Positions 39,541-51,600 of a DNA stretch of 64,000 bases are shown one piece after another. Position 1 is the first letter of the stretch; each line of letters starts with the position of its first letter. A program made the translations under genes and the position numbers. The stretch covers positions 34,771,054 through 34,835,053 of the forward strand of contig NC_090282.1 of NCBI RefSeq assembly GCF_037392515.1, given 5' to 3'. The notes beneath the pieces were generated by a model, which ran no database searches, was not told the DNA's origin, and saw nothing but the letters and a program-made list of their open reading frames with translations. This DNA comes from Haliotis asinina (Eukaryota > Mollusca > Gastropoda > Lepetellida > Haliotidae).

Positions 39541-41733
39541 GTTGGCGTAAACACTGAAACAATTATGGCTGCATATGCATCAGGTTAAGAACACAATAAT
39601 TACAGGGTTTTACAAGACATGCAAATGTGTGTCCACTACGCAGAAATTTTCAGAATGGATCCAGAAAAATATTTCACTACTTCCAAAGGGATGCACAATA
39701 TTATTTACTGTACCCACAACACGTCTATGACTTTGCTAAGTGTTAGGTTGACTTTTTCAGAGCAGCTATGTACAGTCAAATCCTGATGAGTCGAATGCCA
39801 TCGTGTCAAATATTATGCATAACTTGAAGTACCTGTCGGTCCCAACCATTCTATTCTACCATCATAGACATACCTATGGTTCAAATACATTGATAAAACA
39901 TACATTGTCAAATTTATTACTTGGTCCCCAGCGATTCTACTCATTGGGATTTGTCTGTACATCATTTCACTCATCAGTCCAGGTTATCAATGACACATTT
40001 CAGTCTCTGAAGAAATCACCAAACCATATAGTTCTCAACAATGTCACTGCATAGGTCCCTTGTATTGCCTGCTAGGACCTGTAACGGTAACAATTAGTGT
40101 TTTTTATTATTATTACTATTTTTGGATATTTATGTAGAGCACATTTCCATGCAACTACTGCTTGCTCAAGGTGCGTAGTGGTCCCCAGAACTCCATGGTT
40201 GAGTGGAGGTAAAACCCTGAATTGTGATCCAAAGTACAGATGCGTCATCATTTTGATACAGCTTTCTTAAAATAGATACCAATTTTGTCTTGACTTGTGC
40301 TTTTTGGTTTAGGCTCTGTGAACAGATTAAAATCAAGACAATGAATATACTCTGGCTATGCTGGCATTAATTACAAAAAATATTGGCAAAGTGCTCCAGC
40401 AAAAATCACAAAGAAAAGAATCATCTTTATAACTAGTAAGAAATGTTTTGATAATGGAATTGCTAGGCATTTGGCAATTTTGTTCAAACATTTTGAATTT
40501 GGATGATATAAAGTGCCTCTCCATGGGTGGAAGGATGACAATATGTAGATGAACAACTTCTTTATTGCTATAAAAGCAACATTTCTGTGAAGGTTCTAAC
40601 ACCGTTCTCAAGCGAGAGATGAACAGTATGAGGAAGGGGAGCATGTATATACAAGTTACAGGATAGTTTTAATCTATTAGCATTAGTCACATGATCACAA
40701 CAGGTCCAGGCATTGTGATGAGAACAAGGGTTTAACTCAAGACCCACCAGTCCTGCGTATCCGGATTACCTATCCGAGCCCTGTTAAGAATACATATTAA
40801 TCTGTAGAGGATGTAAGGTGGAAGCAAGAACTTAGGGTGAAACCCATACGTGACTGACCCCAAACAACAGATTTCTACATGTTTCACAAAGTTCATAATA
40901 AAAATTATGAAACCAAATTAAGTAGATATATTGATAGCAATACCAGTTATAGAATGACACTGAAGGAAACACAGAAAGGAAACTTAACACTAAAAACAGA
41001 CTTTTGAAATGGACATTTCTCCAATTCGCCTATGTTATTAAAAACAATAACTTTACCACTTACAAAATGCTTTGCTAAGTTATGAAGTATGTGTCACTGT
41101 GCAATCACAAAAAAGTATACAAGTAAACCAAGATGTAGCAATAAGAAAAACATTAATGTTTTTTTTACAATATAGCTGGACTGTGGGTTCTTTCTTTGTT
41201 GTTTAATGCCGCACTTAATACATATTCCAGGTATATGGCATCCTCAATATCTCCAGGGCATACATTCCTATGAATCTCCACTATACCCTAGATGGATCTA
41301 CAGATCAGTCCAATGAATTTATTACCTCCCTTTGTTGGCTTTTTAGTCAGTCAGGTGTGTATGCTGGTAAGGTGAGCAACCACAACTTTCACTTTTTATA
41401 CCCTTGAGATATTGAGGATGGGTACATGGTGGCAGTCTGTAAAAACCTGAGTCTGGAGCAGATGATCCAGTGATCAACATGATGAGCAACTATCTATGCA
41501 ACTGTTGTTGTGCCCACAAAGTCAGCGGGTGTGAACACCCATCACTTTGGTCATCTCTCACCACAGGGTGACGGTGATTTTGTACACGCAGCGATTTTAT
41601 AACCCAGACTGTTTCGTAGACGGTGATTTCATAGTCGTGTATAAATAATTGAATAATATTATTCTGCAAGCATATTAATTTTGATAAACCACTTGACTTA
41701 TGTATTGTGAAGATTTTTTGGTTTTGTTTTCAG
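39541..41733. other. intergenic sequence upstream of the Pinocchio-like gene
   Basis: This should contain the promoter and 5' UTR of the minus-strand gene, which I cannot place. The open frames are short. Near 41190-41500 there is an old SINE with a nested insertion, described separately. Confidence 0.4.
41239..41420. mobile_element. 182-bp MITE nested in an old SINE
   Basis: Perfect 15-bp terminal inverted repeats, CATCCTCAATATCTC at 41239-41253 and its complement at 41406-41420, bound a non-coding interior. The flanks are GGTATATGG (41230-41238) and GGTACATGG (41421-41429), a 9-bp target duplication with one mismatch. The outer sequence is a decayed copy of the local SINE: its body stops at ATATGG and resumes with the AGTCTGTAAA block. 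That confirms an insertion. The superfamily is uncertain; 8-9-bp duplications occur in hAT and Mutator-type elements. Confidence 0.7.
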
Positions 41734-41818
41734 AGATACAAAGCTATGCGATATGAAACTTGGAACAGCTGAAGACATAAAAAGTGTGTTTGAAGATGGA
41801 ACAAATATTAGCCCGTAA
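41734..41818 (+). CDS. possible terminal exon of an unidentified gene (low confidence)
   Basis: A good acceptor (GGTTTTGTTTTCAG) ends at 41733. The following 28 codons are open to TAA at 41816-41818 (DTKLCDMKLGTAEDIKSVFE, then seven more residues). AATAAA lies about 30 bp after the stop. No upstream exon can be joined, and I do not recognise the peptide. It may be a chance combination. Confidence 0.25.
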
Positions 41819-41965
41819 AAAATGTCACTTTGTGTTCAGTGGCATAATAAAAGTGAAGCAACGTAACATATCAAAGACAGACTACTGAGTTGTGGCAACA
41901 GAAACATTTTAATATATTTATGAACAAGAGAGATAATCTAATATATTTATGAACAATAACAATAG

Positions 41966-42233
41966 CGAGTGAGGGAGTTTAGTTTTACGTCGCACTTAGC
42001 AATATTCCAGCTATATGGCGATGGTCTGTAAATAATTGAGTCTGGACCAGACAATCCAGTGATCAACAACATGAGCATCGCTCTGCGCAACTGGGAACCG
42101 ATGACATCTGTCAACCAAGTCAGCTAGTCTGACCACCCGATCCCGTTAGTCGCCTCTTACGACAAGCCTAGTCACCTTTTATGGCAAGCATGGGTTGCTG
42201 AAGGCCTATTCTACCCTGGGACCTTCACAGGTC
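41966..42233 (-). mobile_element. SINE, full length with 12-bp target duplication
   Basis: ACAATAACAATA at 41953-41964 is repeated perfectly at 42234-42245. Between them lies the complete SINE on the minus strand, from its (GAGT)n tail to the head ending near AGGTC. Only scattered substitutions separate it from the copy at 45025. Confidence 0.9.
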
Positions 42234-42309
42234 ACAATAACAATAAGACAGCATACCATAACTGTTTGTATTGGTAATGTTTGTCAGTGAATTCCACAAG
42301 TAAGAAAAT

Positions 42310-42625
42310 AATGAAAGTTGTTGTGAATGTTAATTAGGAACTGGTGAGTTGTTTTGATTGCATTTTGTTAATTACTTTGGCGGTGACCCACCCACCTTCT
42401 CCACTGCTACTTCTGGGCTTGTGTCTGTATAGTTGAATGTTGATCAATTCTGTGGTTGTGAATGTTAAAGAGGAAATAGTGAGTTGTTTTGATTGTAAAA
42501 TACTGTGTGTATAGTCAAGTGTATTGTTAATTTTTTGTCGTTGACCAACCCACTCTATCCTTCTTCTCCACTGCTACTTCTGGGCTTGTTTCCGTAGTTT
42601 AATGTTGATCATACTTACTTATGTA
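42310..42625. repeat. diverged direct duplication of about 145-bp units
   Basis: The segment GTGAATGTTAATTAGGAACTG ... CTCCACTGCTACTTCTGGGC ... AATGTTGATCA (about 42325-42446) recurs at about 42459-42610, starting GTGAATGTTAAAGAGGAAAT. The second copy has an extra stretch of about 30 bp. There is no coding content. Confidence 0.7.
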
Positions 42626-45011
42626 TTTTGGTCTATATTTCAGAAAATTCAGATAATATTATATTATTTGCATGCTGCTCATCATGTTGTTTTTTTTAAA
42701 ACACCAATCATACTTATCTAATATATTGTTTTATTTGCCCAAACTCAAACACTTTTCATTTACATTAATGTCATAATGGAGCCATCATAATTAATAATAA
42801 TACCAAATTAACATTTACTAACATCATTTACAAACGTCTAAGACTCCACCGCTCAATCCGTCTACAAATCCACCAGATTTCCACGTCTACGAACCAGTCT
42901 GGCCTACGAATTCACTGCAAGTTTCACCACATAAGTGGGTTGACAGATTCTAATCCAGTTCTTGACGTGTGGATGTGGGTGTTGTTACACAATTTTAATG
43001 TAAAATAGTAAACTGCACTCCCACCTTTTTTCATGTTAATTTAAGTCACTGAAAGAGAATAGCATTTGGCATACAGAGGCATTACACTGTAATGTGGCAT
43101 ACTTAGCTGAAGTGAATGGCATAAATATTTTTATTTCACCAACATTTAAAAGCTGGACGGTTCACTAAGAAAGCAATGAAAGACCATCGTGAATGTGGCA
43201 CAAATCTATAACGTAAACATTATTATCAAATCAAACCAAAATCAAATCTCTTTTTTTTAAGATTTTAGTATAGAATACGTTATCTTACAACACGTACATG
43301 CTGTGAATGGGGATCTCTGTAATATGTTATTATCCATCAAAGCACAGAAATTCAGAATTGACAGTTTGGATAGTAATGTCAGTGAATCCAACACAGTTAT
43401 TGTGTATCAGTTAGTATGCTAGTTTCATGAACGATGCCTTGAGACAAATGTGGTAAGCTTACATCAGTGTCATGGGGATTGGAAACGAGGACTACTGTTC
43501 AAAACGTACGCGCTTGTCATATGATGAAATTCCTAAATGAACGAATCTATCATAGAAAAGAGTGCCCTTACCTCTATTTACGGATCCTACAAAATCAAAA
43601 TGCAATTACAAGCTTTGCGTTCGGCAGCACTTGAGTGGTGTTAACACAAACACGTTAGGTTTCATAAAAGCTTCTCCAAGCTGAAATTTGTTTACTTCCT
43701 GCAGTCTGATTTTTGATAAGTCGTTAACAAGCACAACAGATTCTTTAAGAATAGTGACGTTTCTCTATTATACGGGATACACAAATTCGACTCTCCTTCA
43801 GCCCTCCTTCAATGTCAGGATATGAATTATTTTAACATTTATGAACAGCAAAAAATGCAATGAAGAATAGCGACAATCGTGTGTATTCGATTAGACGAGC
43901 ATGAGGGTTTTATCGAAAAGCTTTATGTTTGAAAGTTTGGGTTCGAATCCTGAATGGGACTCAACCTAACAAAAGTGCTAAAATCGGTACTTTACGGAGA
44001 AATAATCTGTCTCACGGTCTCTGAACATCATTTCATCTTCGGCCCAATCCTTTCTGAAATTCTAAAGCCCTAAATGAATCAAGTCTAGATTTTGCTCCGT
44101 TTGCCACTGGGGTTCCTTTTCAATTTAAATGAAATGTTATCCAGATTTAGAAAGTGTTAAGTTCTCAACCCCATGTTCTCAAATCTCTAATATAGCATGT
44201 TACGTATGACAACTTTCTGAATGACATTGTGTTATTATACTATACTCAGGCTACTCATAGTTTTCAGATCCTTGTCATGGAAAGCGAGACGAATGTATAA
44301 ATACAAAGTCACAGTCTTGAAGAAAAGTGCATATAGTATCATTTTTTTTACTAGTATTTCATAATTTTGTCATCTGTGCATCGTATTGCTTAGCACGAGA
44401 GCAGGTGATCATGACCCCGTGGACCAGGCGTTGAATGCGATACAAAGGCGAGATTGTACCACGGTCAGCTTACGTAGGACCAGTTTATCTAACCGAACAG
44501 ACTGAAACGGGACCTTGGCGCGAGTTACAACATGGAAGAGTGATTGTGATTCACGTCCTCGTCCTATTTACCGAAAGCAAAACTTGTTTTCAATAATGTT
44601 TTTGGTACCAGGGGTTGAGGTGACTTCAATGTAGGTAGGCATCTTCCTACTGATGGAAAATAATACACAGACTTCGTTAAGGTCTGACCAGTAATGAGTA
44701 CGGTTGTCGTGCAGTGGCTCTTGTTGGTAATGGTATGTTGTTATTGTTGACAGGCAAGCTGGATGAACGTGAATGCGCAATGTAAAGACTATGCCTCAGA
44801 TATGAATGTCCTGAGAATACATTCAACACAACGGAAAGATTTCCGCCCGTAGACACAACCTCCTTAATCATTCTATGCTTAAAAATGGATGTGTTTTTAT
44901 AGAAGGCCTACTCTAACCCTAACCGTAACATAATGCTCAAATTGAAACCCAAGTCCTAACCTTTAGCCTAGAAATGGAGTGTTTCTCCGTTTCTATGCCT
45001 TTAGAAATAAT
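42626..45011. other. intergenic sequence upstream of the coiled-coil gene
   Basis: No exon is supported. The part from about 43500 to 44900 has more CpG than the rest and may contain the promoter and 5' UTR of the gene beginning at 45612. A tRNA-like SINE fragment at about 43890 is listed separately. Confidence 0.4.
43890..44012 (+). repeat. tRNA-derived SINE fragment with intact B box
   Basis: GGTTCGAATCC (about 43940-43950) is a perfect pol III B box. It is preceded by a decayed A-box-like stretch and followed by TGAATGGGACTCAACC and TCGGTACTTTAC. The same distal blocks occur inverted at about 62330-62510, which shows that this is a repeat family and not a unique tRNA gene. No cloverleaf can be drawn with confidence. 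Confidence 0.5.
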
Positions 45012-45024
45012 CAAAATATAGAGA

Positions 45025-45294
45025 GTGAGTGAGTGAGTTTAGTTTTACGTCGCACTTAGCAATATTCCAGCTATATGGCGACGGTCTGTAAATAATCGAG
45101 TCTGGACCAGACAATCCAGTGATCAACAACATGAGCATCGATCTGCGCAATGGGGAACCGATGACATGTGTCAACCAAGTCAGCGAGCCTGACCACCCGA
45201 TCCCGTTAGTCGCCTCTTACGACAAGCATAGTCACCTTTTATGGCAAGCATGGGTTGCTGAAGGCCTATTCTACCCCGGGACCTTCACGGGTCC
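45025..45294 (-). mobile_element. SINE, full length with 12-bp target duplication
   Basis: AAAATATAGAGA at 45013-45024 is repeated at 45295-45306. The element runs from its (GTGA)n tail through TTTTACGTCGCACTTAGCAA, TCGAGTCTGGACCAGACAAT and the head CCGGGACCTTCACGGGTC. It is the least decayed copy in the window, and its CpG sites are mostly intact. Confidence 0.9.
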
Positions 45295-45611
45295 AAAATA
45301 TAGAGAATACATTTCAAGCAGGGTTTACTGGCGGAACTCTTACCAACCCAGGACAACCTTTCCAAAACAAATTCTGAAATGGAAAGCATCACAAATATGA
45401 AGAAACAATTGTTTGCTGGAATGTTTTTTTTCTTATCAAGTGAAAGCAGTAGCACAACTGAGGAGGTGCTAAATGTAAACAAAACCCCAGGATGGGGATT
45501 TCATAAATAAAAGGTCAAAAGTTTACACATTTAGAAATGGAATTGAAAAGTTGATAGAGACTGTCTGTTATAGACTGATCAGGAATCGGTAAAGTCTTCA
45601 TGAAATAATAA

Positions 45612-48600
45612 ATGGAGTCTGTCAACAGTAACACAATGAGTGAGAAGTCCACAGGGGCAGAACCTTCATCTCAGTTGGATCCCCTGCAGCTTGCCCTCAA
45701 GAAGGTCTACTCAATACACAAGGAGAAGATCAGAGGTTAGTTCCCAGCTTCTAAATGGCAGCCATTCAGAGGCTGTTTGGTGCGAGTACCTTTCACTGAC
45801 GTAATTACATTGAAGTCAGTGGAATTGAGATCTCTAGGCTTTCTTGTGATTATACAAATGAATTGAGTTGTAATTTATCAGTGATATAAAACTATAAAGC
45901 CATGAGTCTTTCAACCTTGTCAGTCTGTGTGATTATCATATGATATGCGATCATCACTGGTTTTTTACTCAAAATAATCCACCATCGATGGTACATGAGT
46001 ATTAGGAGTATATATGAAATGTACAAGATGACTAAAGGATACCTCAAGTAAAGTGTAGTAGTATAGGGAATAGGGGTTCTAAAACACTTTCATAAAACCC
46101 CTCTACAACGCCTTATTTACTGAATAAGGCGTTGGTGGGCCCCTTAGCTCTTGCTACTATTACCCCTACTACAAAATTACTGTGCCTTGGTAGGAGGTAA
46201 CACTGTGCCGTACGGTACGATCAATAATTCTTCTCTTACAAATCCCCTACCCGGCCCATCCCTCAAGTAGTATAAGTTAGGTTCGTCGGCTTTCATATCC
46301 ACTTTATCTATGTTGTAAGTTTTGACTGACCATATAGGATCGGTGGCTCGCTTACGGCTATCGCCCTCGTGTTCCCCCGGCTGGTATAGATACCTCACTA
46401 GGGCCCTATCTGGTATCTGTTTCTCCTTCCCACGCAATGGAGCGGCCGACTCTGCAACTATTGATTTTAGTTTGATAGCGTCTGCCGGTTTCTTACCGGT
46501 GAGACGGGTGACTTCATGGTTGATTGCCGACACCACCTTGGGTAACCTCGTGACCCATTCAGTCGATCGTTTTCCAGGGGTGGCCATCTCCCTAGCATAC
46601 TGATAGCCGAACAAGCGCTCAGCCAAAGTCCTATTAAATCTCTCAACTATGGCTTGGCTGCGATGGGCTCCGGCCGTGCCACGCCTGACCTTTGTATCGT
46701 GTTTGGCTAGCAGTTGTGACACGGCACCCATGAACTCCCGTCCGGGGTCAACTTGCAGCTCTGTTGGCCACGTCAGCGGGCTGCGTTTATATATGCGTTC
46801 GAATCCTCTGGCTACCTGGGCCGAATCTTTCGTGGTCAAGGGTTCGGCTTCCTTGTAACGACTGGCTACATCCACTACGGTTAAGGCATACTTGTACCTC
46901 TTGTCGTGGGGTAGGAACAGTAGGTCTGCCTGGTGAATGCTATTAGGTATGTTAATACCGAACCTCCTTCTAGGCACGTAGCGTGGTGCCGGCAAATAGA
47001 TCTGCCACAGGGCTTGTTTTTCAAGCCACGCTTTGGCTTCCTCCGGGGGTACTCGCGCTAGTTTAGCTAGCTTATCTACTGCGCTAGCTCCTTTCCAGTA
47101 CCCACGCGGGCTGTAGTAAATAGCCTCAAATTTTTTCATGTCCATACGCGTATGTGTTTATTCCATCAATAGCTATCCAACGTTTCGTGTCCATAGGCGA
47201 TAGGGACGTCTTGTTTATAGTCAGTCCGTATATCTTATGCCCATCACTTCTAAGTGTGTTCATTTTATGTCTAAAGGTACGGGTCTTGAACAGGGCTTCC
47301 TTGAATCTGGCGTGTTTGATGTGTTGTTTCACCACATACTTCTTAACCCCCTTCGCCTTCCGGATCTCACTATTGTCGGCTTTCAGTATGGAGTACATCT
47401 TAGGTCTCAAACCTATGTACTCGGCTATGGGCGTGCCAGCACACTTGTCCTTCATCTTACCTAGGACCTTTTTATTTACCGTACTGTGTATGGTATGGGT
47501 CTTAGGGTAGTCGCTGGTGTCGTATAAATCGAGGTGTTTTTTCATGTCCTCGTACACGTCCTCGGTTCGAATCTCCATCAGCAGGGAATCCGTGTCAGTG
47601 TACAGCACTTCACACCTGTCACCGTACTGTTTCTTGAGCTCGTTGTAGTAAAAGTCGTACATCAGGTGTTTGGATAAATCGAGGATGCTCATCCCCACGT
47701 AAACAGGCCGGTTGAATTTTATGTGGCTTTTCTTCATGTGTAGGGCAACCAGGTTGTCTGTGAATATCTTACTACGGTTGAATGCCGGACTGACTATCAA
47801 TCTCCTGAGCTTGTCTTCCTCACTCGACCGAACCAGCTTCACGGTCACGCGTTTCCTCAGGTTCTCCATAGTCTTACCAAACACCGAGTTGTTCATGAGC
47901 TTGTAGAGATTTTTCTCAAAATCACTGGTGGCTTTTTTTCGTAGGTCTGTGTTCATTCTGATGTAGGGCTCCATCCATGGGCTCTGGTCGAACATGAGCA
48001 CCCTGTGTATTTTGGTCAGCCTCATACCCAACGACAGGTACAGCTGTAGGTTGCGATAGTGAACGATGTACTTGGTCTTATTCATTAAGTTAGGCACGAG
48101 TTTTTCAACGTCTGTCACACGCCCACCTGACAAGTTATGTTGGTACTCAGACATCCAGTCTGGGTTAACCCTCATACGTTCGGGGGCCAGGGGGTAGCTG
48201 TTGTGCGATGTGTGTAATTCCTTGGGATACTCTAGGTCAACCTCGAGGATATAACCTTTGTTCGAATCTGGTGCAACCCCGATAACATCAACGTGGGGTA
48301 CCCATTCGAATCCCCCTGTAGGTAGATACTGACTCATGGCCCAGCCGTACAGGTTGTTTGCGTCGAGGTAGAGAATGTGATTGGTTGGTTTGTTAGGATC
48401 GTAACCTTTCACGTATTGATTATTTGCTTTCGCGTATCGTTTGGATGCCATGGAAATCCCACCTCGCAAGCCTTTCTCAATGAATAGGTGCATGTCGTAA
48501 TCTGTGAGCAATTCCAAATTAACTCCGGTCTTTTTAAGCAAGGCGTCCCACGACAGACCTGGGCTGGTGTAATACCATGCGGGGTCGAGTTTATACTGCT

Positions 48601-51600
48601 TTAAACAAGTCCGCCTGAACGTTTCAAACACGTCGGCTAACAGCAGTACATCTGTCCTCAAGTACAGGTCGTGATAATCACCCAGGTTCTTACAACCCAG
48701 TTTATTCCATACGTTAGTCGCGTGCGAGTAATCATCTCGTGAGACGGACGCCTCATTCAGCTTGCTATAAAAGCAGTCAATAGGGGGTAGTCTGGTCTCG
48801 GTGAACTTGGCCCAACTATCCATGTACTCATAGGGGTACACACCCTTCCTCATAAGCAGGGGTCGAGTCTCGGCGTCTGTGTATCGATCGGTGATAGGGA
48901 AGGTATTGTTGGCCTTGACCAGACTGTCGAGTGACGACAGGAGGAACTGAAACGAGTCAATGAACCTAAGTCCGTTTAAGCTGAAGGAGATGTATCTCTC
49001 CATGTTGTTGGGGATGCACGTTATATTACCATCGATTTTCGCGATGGCCTGCATGATCAAGTGTGAGTCGTACCCTCTCAAATTGTGAAAGACAACGGGG
49101 ATGTTTATTGTCTTAGGGTTGATTTTAAGCTTGAGGTTGCACGCGTTGTGAGCGGCGCCTCTATACTTACCAGTTATGTGGCAGTGATCTCTCACCGAAT
49201 CACCGTTAAGTGGTGAGTCGCACACGTGACAGTTAGTGCTACTAGCGTGAGCTAGCCTGTCGGCTCGGGTCATACGCATGGGAGCGATTCTATACAATGC
49301 ATTCCTAATAATTTTTTCTTCCTCCTGCAAACACTTTAGAAACCTTTCAGCCGCGTCAGGGCCTCTATACACTACCGGAGCTTTAGTTTCCCCGTCACAA
49401 CGGACGACAATGTATCCAAAACCGCAGGCCTTATGTTCCTGGGTTTTGTGGGTGAAGCTACCCCCACTAGGGGGTGTGGGGGATTCCCCAACCACTAAGG
49501 CTTCGAAGTCGGCGTATATAATATAAGGTACAGACATTTGGTTCTTGTGGTTACTGAATTTTAGGATATTTTCACCTTCCTTAGGCATTTCGACTCGTAT
49601 GGCCGTCTGCCCCACACCTTGGCAATCATCCCGGTGGGATTCTAATAAATCAGCTCAACTGAAACCGTGTAGACATCGTTCACAGAAGTGGGTCTTTCCT
49701 TTGTATGCTGATTGGTCATACAACAGCCTGCTAAAGTGTTTTATCCATGTGTAGTGATACTTGTCACCTCGCTGGATCATGAATATATTGATAACTTGGC
49801 GATCCTTCACCGGGCTGACCCTGTGTACTATTGTTGTGTTACCTTCGTGCCCAAAGACATTTATAGCCAGATTATTCTGTTTTTCTACTTTAGTGATCTG
49901 AGATATGGGGGTGGGTTCATCTATACCATCCCAGTTGAGCCCATCGTCCTGTGGATAATTAGAAGCCCTGTTCGGATTAGTGTCAGCTGGAAATAAAGCT
50001 GACCTGATAGCTAACCTCAGGCAATCGTTTCCTCTATTCTTAACGTTTACTATGGCTTGTTTGTTCTTATAGTAGGGGGGCAAGGCTAGGTATGACCCGC
50101 CTCTGAACGGCACGTAGTTAGCTATGTCTAGATAGACGTTATCGATTTTATCTACAGCCCACCCGGACCCCAAGTGTGTGTAGCGTTCTAGGTATTCTCG
50201 TATCTGCTGAAAACTATTATCGATTGATGCGTCAATGGTCTCTGCATGTGTGACAACCTCTTGTTGACCTCGGAAGTAAGGCTGAACATACTCAGTGACC
50301 CCTGTGGAGCCCTCCTTATCGAGCGACATTTTCACTGTGATCTGAAACTTGATACTTCCTAGGTTATTTAGTTCCTGGTTGACCTTATCAACTAACAGAG
50401 GCTTGATATCTGTAATGTCTATGTTTCTATCAACGTCCATGCGCCAACCTCTCAAATAGTTGCCTACAGCGCGCTCAGTGCGCACGAACTGTAGGTCAAT
50501 AGCTCTATTCTGTCGTAATAATTCTACAAGCTGTGGTTTCCTCATACGGGAATACCCACCTAACCCCAAATCGTGTGCCTCGGCTTTCAGTTGTTTTACA
50601 GTGGGAGGTTTTGCTACGGGGGCATGTGATAACAATGCGGTTAACCCGGCTCTCCCCAGGTTTGAATAACCCGTGTGTCCAAGCTGTTTTGCTTGAGCTT
50701 TTAATTGTTTTACCGTAGGAGGGGCTTCTAAACCTAGTAATCTCAACAATGCTGACTTCCGCATTCTAGAATACCCGATAACACCTCTCTGTTTTGCGAC
50801 CCGCTTGAGCTCGCTTACAGTAGACATCGTGTTTACACCTAAGAGAACTAATGTCTAATTGGTTCACAGTAAGGGGAGGTAACTCTTAAGTGGCTATCTT
50901 GAGCAGTCGCCTACGTTCTTTTATGTAGCCTTTTTTATTCTCGTAGATGAGTTGATGTCTGACTACGTTCGCTCCGTGAGCTTTACATAGACAGTAGTGT
51001 CCTTTAACCCCGATACCACACACAGAACACGTGTAGTTAGGACTTCCCATATGGAAACAACAGAACCCCTGATTCCTGCATTTCCTACCACAGGCCTCGG
51101 TCTTCCCCATAAGTATGTATTCGCATCGGTATGGAGCGGGTCTCATGTTTACTTATATAGGTGTTTTAGTTTAATTGCTTCGCAACCAACGCAGTAGCTG
51201 CTATACCCAACACTATGAAGCCCAGTTCACGATTCATTTGTCCCTTGGATGGTGTGTAGTACTGAGCGAGTGTGGGTTTATTGAGCGGTTCCAATTGTTT
51301 ACCAGTTAGTAGATAGTATTCTTTCATTGCTTCATCAACATCGTTGAATGTTTGAACGGCATGGTTTTCACGCGTGAGTTGTTCGTTAATAAAATCGATC
51401 CTCTGGAGGCGTTTTTTAGCGTACTCGGCCTGTGCTCTTTGTAATTTCTCAGTAGCGAGATCGTGTCGCTTACTTTCTTCCTGTATTTCAGCCGCGTGAT
51501 CATCTCGTAGTTTCGAGAAGAGGAAATTACTCCCGGAAAATGCCAGGGCATTCACTAACGCCCCACCGACCATCATAGCTATCGTGGCCATCCCTATATT

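Noticed and set aside
44913-44930. Telomere-like CTAACCCTAACC
   Set aside because: Fewer than two full units, in ordinary intergenic DNA.
47126-49615. An 829-residue polymerase starting at a GTG codon at 49615 as a separate intact gene
   Set aside because: The frame continues upstream without change, past one TGA, into the 390-codon N-terminal part. The zinc-finger halves lie on either side of the stop, so this is one gene with a break.
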